From: Megaleporinus macrocephalus
Lineage: Eukaryota; Chordata; Actinopteri; Characiformes; Anostomidae
Assembly (NCBI GenBank): GCA_021613375.1
Contig: CM038716.1
Span: 6,402,894 to 6,466,893, forward strand
Direction of reading: 5' to 3'
Length of the DNA: 64,000 nt
Each line of letters starts with the position of its first letter. Position 1 is the first letter of the stretch. Shown piece after piece: positions 33,817-43,689 of this stretch. The translations under genes were made by a program, and so were the position numbers. The notes under the pieces were generated by a model. That model saw only the letters and a program-made list of their open reading frames with translations. It was not told the origin of the DNA and made no database searches.

Positions 33817-33843
33817 CTGTGTGTGTGTGTGTGTGTGTGTGTG
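33817..33843. repeat. (GT)n microsatellite
   Basis: About 12 GT units, followed by unremarkable sequence to about 34250. Confidence 0.9.
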
Positions 33844-34260
33844 CTGTAGTGGGAGGGGGCGGATGGAGCTCTGTTCTGGTTTAAATGTAATCATCTATTC
33901 AGGCCTGCAAAATGCATGACCTTAAAGCAGAACCAGCTTTAAAACACTCGCTCAGAGCACTTACGTCTCCCTCTCCCTCTGATACTCTAGCCCGCTTCTC
34001 CCTCCACGTGTGTGCTGGTTTACATCATTCGCACATGTTCAAAGACGATAACAGCACGAACGCAGTTTGTTCAAACGTTATTAACACTAGCAAATCTGAT
34101 TATTAGTGACCTTCTAAGCTGAAGGGCTGCAATCTGTAATAGTTCCAGCAGGGGGCAGCATAATCCCAACTGGATCTAGAAATGTTGGGCTAGATGTGGG
34201 GGAACATAGTGTTATTAGAGTGCAAACAAACTAAGTGGAGCTGACACAGGGGGCACTGGT

Positions 34261-34440
34261 GGGGCAGTCGTGGGCTGGAGGTTCGGGAAGCAGCCTTGTG
34301 AATTGACAGGACATGACTAAAGGGCCCTTGAGCAAGATACCCAACCCTCAGCACTGTGGATAGGGCTGCCCACTACTCTGGGGAAGTGTGCTCACTGCCC
34401 CCTAGTGTGTGTATGTAGGTGTTTCACTGGATGGAAGTCT
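34261..34440 (+). mobile_element. tRNA-derived SINE, degraded copy
   Basis: Shares GTGCTCACTGCCCCCTAGTG, GATAGGGCTGCCCACTACTC and CCCTTGAGCAAG with the copy at 40169-40436. The B-box region is deleted or mutated here. Confidence 0.75.
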
Positions 34441-34503
34441 TTTCAGACTCACTGCAGTCTAGAGAACAGTCTCAGGAAGTGCAAGAGGCATATGCTTCTA
34501 GAC

Positions 34504-35235
34504 CAGGGGTGTTTAATTAGAGTCAGTAAAGTCCAGTTAGAGGAGATCTCCTCAGGTCAAGGTCTGGACCGTCATCATTTCTAACGTGTGTTCTGATTCA
34601 GTGGTGTATCCTGTTTACTGAAGTAGTCTAGTATCAGCATCTCATACCATCAGCTACTGAAACACCAACATCACACATACCGTTCAGTATATTTCAGTAT
34701 ATTTACTGTTTAAATACTGAACTGAATTAATTATTTATTATTTATGAATTAATGAGGGCTACATTTAAAAAAAACAGAATGCTTTTGAAAGAAAGTGTAT
34801 CTTAAAGTGTTTATTTATAGAGAAAGTAAGTAAAACGTGCGTCTTCTTGTTAACTCAGCTTCACAGATTGACATGTTGGTTGTACAGAGTGGTGTTCTCC
34901 AAAACTGGACGAGCAGGTTCATTCCAGAACCGTTCCTGTTAAACACTCTCTGTTTTGTTTTCTCTGTTGACTTTTCGGTTTTTAGAGCATGTTCTTCTTT
35001 CTGACTTGCTTTAGTCTCTGCCCCAATGTGCATAGGTCTGATTGGCTGAGGAGCCTTCAGTGATCTTACAGCGCACGTGATTGGTCTCTGAGTTCACTGT
35101 GCTGTAAAGCCCGTATACCGTAAAGACAAGAAAAGCTCCGCCGCCTAAAATAAACACAGTCTAAATTAAATCATTCTCAATAGTTTATCAGTTTGGGTCC
35201 ACATTGGACCGCTGTCCACCTATTAGTGACCCCTG
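34504..35235. mobile_element. Non-autonomous hAT-like element with perfect 8-bp target-site duplication
   Basis: Starts CAGGGGTGTTTAATTAG and ends CTATTAGTGACCCCTG, inverted with a few differences. It is flanked by identical TTCTAGAC 8-mers at 34496-34503 and 35236-35243, which fixes the boundaries. At 732 bp it has no transposase frame; the minus-strand ORF at 34815-35033 shows no transposase motif. Confidence 0.88.
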
Positions 35236-35259
35236 TTCTAGACACACACACACACACTG

Positions 35260-35650
35260 CACCACTTCTGTCTGTTTCGTTTTCTTGTCGCGTTAAATTT
35301 TGTTTAGTTGTTATTTAATGTGTTTATTGTGTCAATCAAGATCAGATCAATGGGAAAATAGATGGATTAACATAAAAGTAACACTGAACAAGTAAAACTC
35401 ATACCCAAGTTAAGTTTATATTAAGTACACAAACACCCCCCAAATATAAATATCATGATTTTTCAATAATAAGATCTTATCATAAATCTGCTCCACTAGC
35501 TAAGGGTAGCCCTTTATTAGCAGATCTGTTTAGTTTTATTCGTTATTGATTGTTCTTTGGATATAAAAGGAATCTCTGGGGCGGAGTTTAGAGGGGCGTG
35601 TCGTTGTCAGTGGCTGATTTTGCTGTAATCCAGTAACATCCAGTTCAACC
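35260..35650. other. Intronic DNA with no recognised feature
   Basis: AT-rich sequence without ORF, exon or repeat signature. Confidence 0.6.
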
Positions 35651-35654
35651 AGAT

Positions 35655-35890
35655 GGCCTCAGACGAAAGGGCATAGGAGCGGGTTTGACATTGGGGGGAG
35701 GACACATTGGCTAATATGAATCAAAGCCCACACTATCCCCTAAATATTGCCTATAAGCTGATTCCACTGTAGGTAAGGTAGTTAATCACTGTATGTATAA
35801 TGTAGTAGAACAACATTTGTGAAATTACAGTAAATAAATTATTATAAACATTATCTGTACTTCTGTTTATTATTAGATCTAATTAAACTA
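35655..35890 (+). repeat. Interspersed repeat D, copy 1
   Basis: Shares TAGTTAATCACTGTATGTAT, AGAACAACATTTGTG and CTGTTTATTATTAGAT with 41175-41430 in the same order and orientation. Probably part of a transposon. Confidence 0.8.
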
Positions 35891-37420
35891 ATACAAACTA
35901 AACAACATACTCCACATTACATGCTACTGTTGTCAGAATACTTTGAAATTATACATTCAATGTCTGGATTATACACATGTATAATATAAAAAATGAAATG
36001 ACAAAACAATGTATGTTAAGGTTTCCTGACTAGACAAGACTAACATTAATGTTAGACAGTAAGGCTGTGTCCCAAACAGCACACTGTGGAACAATACATA
36101 CTGCACCACTGACAGTACTTCTAACGATGGAGTTCTTTTATTTATTTATTAATTTATTTTATTTATTATTTTATTTTATTACGTATTTAGTGTAGTAGCT
36201 GTCTGCAGTTTGGGGGCAACGCCAGAGAGTAATGCAACTTTACGTTTCAGAGTGATTTCCAACTAAAGTTAATATAAACATTAGCTAACCCAAACCCTCC
36301 TAGTCTGTTACCATAACAACACATTATACTAAAGCGATTGTATTGCAGTGTATATGGTCATCCTTGATATTTATTGCTCTCATCACTGAGCTCCTGTTTA
36401 AACTGGCGAGAACTACCCGACGTTCCAGCAAGGCGAGAGCTCGGCTCAGTGAAGCTGCTGACTGCAGGATATTTCTGAACAGACATCTATCTCAACACAA
36501 GCCTTAACAAAGTAAAAGACCACCTAACAACCAGAGCCTGTTGCTAAAGACAAACACAGCACGTGAACTGCGAAGGCTGCCAAAAGAGTTTTTTTAAATA
36601 AAGTGTTTTAAACAGTTTCTGCTTTTCTGTGGTTTAATTTTTGGGTGGGACAAATCTACCTGTTTCTGATATTGGGTGGGACATGCCCCCCTTCATCCCC
36701 CCGGTTCCTACCCCAGTGCTCAGACGTGAGGCCCTACAAAACCTTTTATGGAGTTCAGTTTGTGGCGAATGTGTCAGATGATAAATAAATAAATATACAA
36801 GCAACATGTTGTGGTGGGTGGTCGAGGGTCTGGGAACAGCACACACGTGCAGCACCCTGGTGCTGTTGCCAGGCCTAGTAGCATTAGGAGTGATACGCCA
36901 ACCGGCAAGGAGATCTGCCACGCTGGAGATCTGCCACGATGGTGGGGGAGGACACAGTCTCTGTGTCTGAGTGCTTTTGAGGAAGAGGGTGCGACCCTGA
37001 GGTTTTAACTATTTAATGTTGAATGGTTGATAGTGTAGTGTAGAGGCTGGTGGGGACCTGCCTGCTGTCCCAGCTGTTCAGTAGTGCTGGGCAGCAGTGA
37101 CCACTACTGCTGTGTTTAATACATAAGCTTTGGTCTGAGCTGCTATGCTTCCTTCTTCTTCTTCCTCTTACTCTACACCGACACTACTCTATTAGGAACC
37201 ACACAGCAAAGTATGTTGGAAAAAAATACTGAGAATGAAAAGAAGCTTTTCCCAAAGCTACTCAGCATTTTTGATGTTCTGGAGGTTCTTCTTTGACTGT
37301 GCCGTCGTTCTTTAGCTTCTTAGCTTCTTTTTATAGATGCTTTGTTTCCAAAATAAGCTCAAAATGAAGTGTTTATGAAGATGGTGTGAAATGCTCCGTT
37401 TAACAGAAACTAGAACCTGT
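35891..37420. other. Intronic DNA, no gene recognised
   Basis: Mixed sequence with A/T-rich low-complexity runs (36130-36180). A block at 36060-36160 begins AAGGCTGTGTCCCAAACAGC, a motif I associate with fish DNA transposons, but its ends were not found. Overlapping ORFs at 36634-37008 on both strands show no motif. Confidence 0.5.
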
Positions 37421-37424
37421 GAGC

Positions 37425-37515
37425 CAGAACAGTTCACAGTGGTGGTGAATGGAACCAGACGTCCACCTCTAAAAAGCTCCCCCGCTGAAAGTTATTACAT
37501 AAAATGGTTAGGAAG
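37425..37515 (+). repeat. Interspersed repeat family A, copy 2
   Basis: GGTGAATGGAACCAGACGTC then CACCTCTAAAAAGCTCCC, as at 2606-2790. The minus-strand ORF that follows at 37589-37855 has no recognisable domain. Confidence 0.75.
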
Positions 37516-37984
37516 TGAGAGAAATAACTTACCAAATTAACTTTGATGACCACCTCATACAACACTCTCTCTCTCTGCAGAGAGCTGATCACCCCCACTC
37601 CTTTGTTTGTATTGAAATGACTCTGTCTCCTGCCTTTAGGGTGATACCAATCACCCCACCCATGTAAACTTTATCTCCTTTTGGTCTCATCTTCATCAAC
37701 TTTAGCCCCTTCTTAAACTCCTCATCTTCCCCAACATTCACCCCCTTCCCATTTGACCCTTTTCTGACTTCTACTTCAACCATGTTTAGACTGGAGATAG
37801 AATTAGACTGAGTCAGAGATGGACTATACTGGACTTCAAGAGATTGAACCAGCAACAGACCAATGACCTAAGCTGTGATTAAGACTGCTTTTCTAAACGC
37901 TAACAACATTAACAACAACAAGCATTCCGGAACTTATTTATATGGATCCAACACCTCTGTGGCGTTTCTATTGTTTTTTTAACA

Positions 37985-37987
37985 TGG

Positions 37988-38074
<87 letters not shown>
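37985..38074. repeat. (TA)n microsatellite, left flank of a Tc1 copy
   Basis: About 43 TA units ending exactly at the Tc1 terminal repeat. Confidence 0.97.
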
Positions 38075-38081
<7 letters not shown>

Positions 38082-39121
38082 GTTGGACAATGAAACTGAA
38101 ACACCTAAATTGGACCAGTCTGGTGGTCAATCTTCATTAATTGCACCAGTAAGAGCAGAGTGTGAAGTTCAGTTAGCAGGTAAGAGCACAGTTTAGCTCA
38201 AAATATTACAATAACACAACATTATGGGACATACCAGAGTTCAAAAGAGGACAAATTGTTGGTGCACGTCTTGCTGGTGCATCTGTGACCAAGACAGCAA
38301 GTCTTTGTGATGTATCAAGAGCCACGGTATCCAGGGTAATGTCAGTATACCACCAAGAAGGACCAACCACATCCAACAGGATTAACTGTGGATGCGAGAG
38401 GAAGCTGTCTGAAAGGGATGTTGGGTTCTAACCCGGATTGTATCCAAAAAACATAAAACCACGGCTGATCAAATCCAGCAGAATTAAATGTGCACCTGAA
38501 CTTTCCTGTTTCACCAGAACTGTCTGTCAGGAATATACACGGCCGGGCTGCTATAGCCAAACCTTTGGTCACTCGTGCCGATGCCAAACGTCGGTTTCAA
38601 TGGTGCAAGGAGCGCAAATCTTGGTCTGTGGACAATGTGAACCATGTATTGTTCTCTGATGAGACCACCTTTACTGTTTACCCCACATCCGGGAGAGTTA
38701 CGGTGTGGAGAAGCCCCAAAGAAGCGTACCACCCAGACTGTTGCATGCCCAGAGTGAAGCATGGGGGTGGATCAGTGATGGTTTGGGTTGCCATAAAATG
38801 GCTGGTGAAAGATTGGTTTGATGAACATGAAAGTGAAGTTGAACATCTCCCATGGCCTGCACAGTCACCAGATCTAAATATTATTGAGCGACTTTGGGGT
38901 GTTTTGGAGGAGCAAGTCAGGAAACGTTTTCCTTCACCAGCATCAAGTAGTGACCTGAACACTGTCCTGCAAGAAGAATGGCTTAAAATCCCTCTGACCA
39001 CTGTGCAGGACTTGTATATGTCATTCCCAAGACCAATAGACGCTGTATTGGCCGCAAAAGGAGGCCCTACACCATACTAATACATTATTGTGATCTAAAA
39101 CCAGTTTCATTGTCTAACCCC

Positions 39122-39125
<4 letters not shown>
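38075..39125 (+). mobile_element. Tc1-like element inserted in a (TA)n microsatellite
   Basis: Left end CACAGAGGTTGGACAATGAA and right end TTCATTGTCTAACCCCTGTG are inverted repeats. Both flanks are TA arrays, consistent with TA target preference. At 1051 bp it is somewhat short for the family. It is the best-preserved transposon in the window, but its transposase has a deletion. Confidence 0.93.
38229..39080 (+). pseudogene. Tc1-like transposase with the central catalytic segment deleted
   Basis: The first part (38240-38400) reads [20 protein letters not shown] and [15 protein letters not shown], the helix-turn-helix DNA-binding domain. After a frame shift, 38490-39080 reads GRAAIAKPLVTRADAKRRFQ, WCKERKSW, then LFSDETTF (first catalytic Asp), MPRVKHGGGSVMVWVAIKW, then directly LVKDWFDEHESEVEHLPWPA and QSPDLNIIERLW (catalytic Glu). 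About 40 residues normally between the glycine-rich motif and DWF, including the second catalytic Asp (DDNAPxH-type), are missing, so no active enzyme can be made. The deletion kept the frame, which ends at PTPY followed by a stop. Confidence 0.93.
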
Positions 39126-39128
<3 letters not shown>

Positions 39129-39207
<79 letters not shown>

Positions 39208-39213
39208 CCTGTA

Positions 39214-39253
<40 letters not shown>
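39129..39253. repeat. (TA)n microsatellite, right flank of the Tc1 copy
   Basis: Two TA runs (about 39131-39205 and 39225-39253) separated by CCCCTGTATGTGTGTGTG, which resembles a scrambled copy of the Tc1 end plus flank. Confidence 0.93.
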
Positions 39254-39255
<2 letters not shown>

Positions 39256-39950
39256 TTACAATAAATAGCAAGTGCAGAGTGCGAGCAGGTTTCTCCAAAT
39301 GAACCTGGTTTGCCAGTCACAGCGTGCGACCATGCGCACTTCCACGTTATTGCCTCTTCTGTTTATGAAACTTGTTGGTCCACCGCTCTTACAATTCAAC
39401 CCTGTGCGACCTTGTAACTGCCACAGACAAGCAAAGCAGAGCAAATCGAGAAATCGAGTGGAGACTGTAGATGCAATGCATGCGTTGTGGAGTAATTTGA
39501 ATAAATTGATTAGAGCAGTCTTCGTATATGTATTTTTGTTTTTGTGCAACATGAAATGGTTTGGATTTGTATTTTTTTTGGTTTATTTGTAGGACACCAT
39601 GTTCTAGCAAAAATTATTCCTCCAATGGCATCTCTGAGATTTCATGGTGGCAGCTCCTTACTGCATTCATTAAAGCTAGTTCTATCTTATTTCATAGAAT
39701 GCTACTGTGTTATGTGGACACTTGAAGCAATGTTGTGTCTGTGGGTTCCAGGACTTTTCCATCACTGCCTACTTGCTGGATCACCCCACCTGCGTGTCAA
39801 TACAACACTAAAGGTCTCCTGACTTCTGATTCCTGAAGGCCGAACAGAACAGATGCCTGAAACACTGTTTTTGATAGACGTTTGATATGATTTGGCCTTA
39901 AAATCCATTCATGATGACGGGATTTTCCGATTTTCCACTGTTTTACCATC
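39254..39950. other. Intronic DNA with overlapping unrecognised ORFs
   Basis: ORFs of about 100 codons occur on both strands at 39256-39822. None has a recognisable motif or clear exon borders; probably chance. Confidence 0.45.
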
Positions 39951-40168
39951 ATTACATATTAAAACTAAGAAGACACTTGTGGGTTCACTGGTGGGTTTAG
40001 ATAGTAAATAAAATATCTGTTGTACACACCTTGACCCCTGGTTCCCATCACCACCACTGTAAGGAAATCTGAGTCTCTACAATCAACTATCTTGCACCAA
40101 AACTAATCTTAAGTTATCACTCCACCCCATAACAAAGGTATTAGATTGAGCTTTAAACAATCAATCAT

Positions 40169-40436
40169 GGGCAGTCGTGGCCTGAAGGTTAAGGATCTGA
40201 CCGGAAGGTCACCGGTTTGATCCCTGGGACTGGAAAGCCATGACTGTAGTGCCCTTGAGCTAGGCACCTAACCCCACTTGCTCCCCGGGTGCCGTGGATA
40301 AGGGCTGCCCACCACTCTGGGGACGTGTGCTCACTGCCCCCTAGTGTGTGTTCACTAGTGTGTGTATATGTGGGTGTTTCACTGCATGGATGGGTTAAAT
40401 GCAGAGGTCAAGTTCCACTGTGTGGCTAATTCTAGT
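40169..40436 (+). mobile_element. tRNA-derived SINE
   Basis: The head GTCGTGGCCTGAAGGTTA resembles a pol III A box and GTCACCGGTTTGATCCC a B box (consensus GGTTCGANTCC), spaced as in a tRNA. It is followed by a tRNA-unrelated body with GTGCTCACTGCCCCCTAGTG and a degenerate A-rich end near 40440-40456. A second, degraded copy is at 34261-34440. Confidence 0.8.
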
Positions 40437-40799
40437 TCTAAATTCTAAAAAAAAAATTCCATCACTCAGCTCCACTGTTCCACAGCCTAGTCTAACCCAT
40501 GCTTGCCCGAGGCTTATGTGTTCTATTGGTCAATGCGTCTCTGTAGAGATTTGCGTCAGCTGTAGGTGACCCTAAAGTACCTGAATTTAGTTATTAGAAG
40601 GTCTTTCTGAAAACTTAGTTGAGTTAGTTGTGCTGTTTGGTTTAGTTCATGTCGCAGCAACAGTTTTTAGCCACATGGTGGCAGCAACCCTGTCACTCTG
40701 GCCTTTGGCTGCATCCTAAACCTTGAAAAACAGAAAAAACAGTTCTGGATACTTAACTGGTCAAGATGTAAACAAAGTCATCCACAGCAGGAGCTGCAG

Positions 40800-41165
40800 A
40801 GACTCAGATTTCTGTGGTGGTGATGAGAACCAGCGGTCAGCATGTCTACAACGCAAATATAGAAACCACCTGTGAGCCTTCATATGTATTCTGGATGTTT
40901 ATATATATATATGGAGTGTTGAAGATGATAACAGATAATAATAAGTTTCTTTGGGGACTATTTTGCCTCACAATGCCCGGCATGTATCCCTCCATCATGA
41001 ATAGATTTTAAGGCCAATATCTTTTCAATTCTATCGCAAAACAATGTGTCAGGCATCAACCAGTGTTTATAACTATTTCCTGTAATACGTTTCTGTGAGG
41101 GAGCTTCTAGAGGTGGACGTCTGGTTCCATTCACCAGAACTGTGTGTTTCATACCAAACCACTCT
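40800..41165 (-). repeat. Interspersed repeat family A, copy 3 (longer)
   Basis: Contains GGACTATTTTGCCTCACAAT and GGTGGACGTCTGGTTCCATT, the inverse of copies 1 and 2. It shares both blocks, in the same order, with 63085-63335. Sequence at 40020-40110 (CCACCACTGTAAG, CTCTACAATCAACT) matches the second half of copy 1, so a larger composite element may span about 40000-41165. Confidence 0.75.
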
Positions 41166-41174
41166 GAATGACTC

Positions 41175-41430
41175 AAGGGTGTAGGAGTGGGTTTGATATA
41201 TAAATCTAATATAATCTATATCTAATGTCATTACACATATCTAATATAAATCAAAGTCCACCCTGTCCCATAAAATATTACTTATAAGCTGATCCCACTG
41301 TAGGAAAGGTAGTTAATCACTGTATGTATAGTGACGTAGAACAACATTTGTGGAATTACAGTAAATTACTAATAAATAAACAAAATACAACCTTATCTGT
41401 ACGTCTGTTTATTATTAGATTAATCCAATT
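41175..41430 (+). repeat. Interspersed repeat D, copy 2
   Basis: See the copy at 35655-35890. It lies directly beside repeat A copy 3. Confidence 0.8.
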
Positions 41431-41699
41431 AAAGATCTTATAAAGTGGTCTTGCTGTGGACATTATGGGAAGTCTTGATTTATAGAATTTTTATATAATT
41501 ACAGTAATTACAGACCAGATCAGTCCAATCCTGTGCATTTCTTATGAAACAGGGAGTCGACTTCACTTAGTCTGGGACTAAACTGCAGAGCCAACTCTGA
41601 ATCATCAGTGTGAAATATTTTTAGTCTAGGATTAGTCTGATAAACTGACTCAACAAGTGTGAGTCCTGCAGCATCGTTGGAGGCTTTATCTCTAGCGCG

Positions 41700-41702
41700 A
41701 AC

Positions 41703-41765
<63 letters not shown>

Positions 41766-42019
41766 ATGAAAAAGAGATGAGAGGGGAGGAAATGATAGAG
41801 AAAAAGGGAGAGAGAAGACAGAGAGAAGAGATAGATGGAGATTATGGACACAAAGAGAGAGAGTGAGCGAGAGAAAGAGAGGAGAGTAGAGAGATAAAAA
41901 GAAAAAAGAAAGAAAGATGGGAGAGGGGAGGAAAGGAATGAAAAAAGGCAAAGAGAGAGGAAGAGATGGAGAGGTAGAGCGAGAGAGAACAGAGAGGAGA
42001 GAAAGATGGAGATTATGGC

Positions 42020-42068
<49 letters not shown>

Positions 42069-42996
42069 AAAGAAACAAACAAATAAAGAGAGATAAAGGG
42101 GAGGAAAGAAAAGAAAAAATGAAAGAGATAGGAGAAGGGAGGAAAGGAATGATAAAAAGACAGAGAGAGGGGAAAGAGATGGAGAGGGAGAGAGAAGACA
42201 GAGAGGAAAGAAAGATTGAGATGACGGGCCGTGGTAGAAATAGAGTGAGCGAGAGAGACAGCGGAAAGAGGGATGAGATAGGAAATAGAAACAGAATGAA
42301 GAAAGAAAAAGAAGGAGACCAGAGAAAGAGAGAAAGGGAAAACAGAGAGAGAGACTGAGAGAGGGAGAGAAAGAAGGAAAGAAAGAAATAAGGAGAGGAA
42401 AGGGGAGGAAAAGACAGAGAAAATAGAAGGGAGAGGAAAGAGATGAAGAGAAGGAGTGAAATGACAAAGAAGAGAACAATGGGGATAATGAGCAGAGAGA
42501 GAGAGCGAGTGAGTGAGATAGAGAGAATAGAGAGCGAAAAGAAAGATGGAGAGAGGAAACAGAATTAAGAAAATAAAAAGCAAAGAGGGATGAGAGAGGG
42601 AAGGGATGGAGAGAGAGTGAGAAAGAAGGAGAGATGACAGAGAGGAGAGACAGAATGAGCTAATGGGCAGAGATAGAGAGCGAGTGAGTGAGTAAGAGAG
42701 AGAAAAGAAAGATGTAGAGATAATAGAGATAGAATTGAGAAAATAACAAAGCAAAGAATGAGGCAAGAAGGAGGAGAGACAGAGTGGAAAAGAAGAAAAG
42801 GAGGAAAGGAGAAGAAGAAATGGAAAGAGAAACACAGACAGAGGGAAAAGAGATAGCGAAAGAAGATGCAGAGAGCAGAGAGAGATGAAAAGGGAGAGAG
42901 GAGAGAGAGGTGGAGCGAGAAAGAGAGTGGTTAGACAAGTAGTCAAAGACAGAGAGGAGAGAAAGATGGAGAAAGGGCACATATAGAGGACAGAGA

Positions 42997-43030
<34 letters not shown>
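41700..43030 (+). repeat. 1.3-kb GA-rich purine tract
   Basis: Almost pure purine on the plus strand for more than 1.3 kb. Contains pure (GA)n runs near 41708-41750, 42022-42064 and 43000-43027, and repeating blocks (GAGAAGACAGAGAG, GATGGAGATTATGG). The minus-strand frames of 319 and 501 codons are serine/leucine/phenylalanine low complexity, not genes. Confidence 0.97.
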
Positions 43031-43031
<1 letters not shown>

Positions 43032-43450
43032 TGGTGTGAGTAAGACGAGGACAGTAATGATGTATTTATTAGTTTATATTTATACAGTGTTGAGTCTCTA
43101 TTACTGCCAACATCAGCATCCAGCACACATACCCGTCTCCTGTATCTCCTCCTCTAAAGGTTAGAGTCTAATGATTAAACCCAGCAGGTCACAGAGGAGG
43201 AATACAGGAGAGTCTATCAGGGCTGCAAATCCTCCATCAATCAATGATTTACAAAACTGTGATTGTCTGTCACAGCCGTATCTAAGCTCTGCTGGAGAAG
43301 ATGAACCTCAGCCTGAGCCCCTCAGAGCTGTCCTGCAACGAGGACGGCAGCAGCAGTAAATCAGTCACAGTTATTATAGTAAGAAATGATGATGGGTGTT
43401 AATGAGGCGCGTACCCAGGCTGTCCTGGTCATCTGGCGGGTGGAGCTACT
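43031..43450. other. Low-repeat island, candidate conserved element
   Basis: Single-copy-looking sequence with CAATCAATGATTTACAAAAC and TGTGATTGTCTGTCACAGCC (TALE/Hox-like words), then a short plus-strand coding-like stretch from ATG at 43301 (NLSLSPSELSCNEDGSSSK). A GTAAGA donor-like site follows at about 43379. Too weak to call an exon. Confidence 0.3.
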
Positions 43451-43689
43451 CTCCTTTCATTCCAGAAGACTCAATCACTAAACTACTTACTGTGGTGTCT
43501 AACCATTACAGACCAATAACAGGCCATTACACACCCACAAGTTAATATTGGTTATCTAACTAGTAACCTGAGCTTAAACACCTCTGAGATTAGAGGTTAA
43601 ACCCATCCTGTATAAAGACCAAACATTTTTTATAAACAGCTTAACACCATCAAATCTGTGTAATAACATCAGACAGTAAAACGGCATCA

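Noticed and set aside
36634..37008. Overlapping ORFs on both strands
   Set aside because: No motif on either strand; short, and mutually overlapping in an intron.
37589..37855. 88-codon minus-strand ORF with mixed composition (VEVEVRKGSNGKGVNVGEDE)
   Set aside because: Looks mildly protein-like but has no recognisable domain, exon borders or promoter. Left unassigned; could be an old retroelement piece.
40169..40436. Functional tRNA gene
   Set aside because: A- and B-box-like words are present but no cloverleaf with a proper acceptor stem; the body matches a SINE with a second copy at 34261.
41520..43126. Minus-strand ORFs of 319 and 501 codons
   Set aside because: Translation is Ser/Leu/Phe low complexity from the GA/CT tract; open because CT-rich sequence lacks stop codons.
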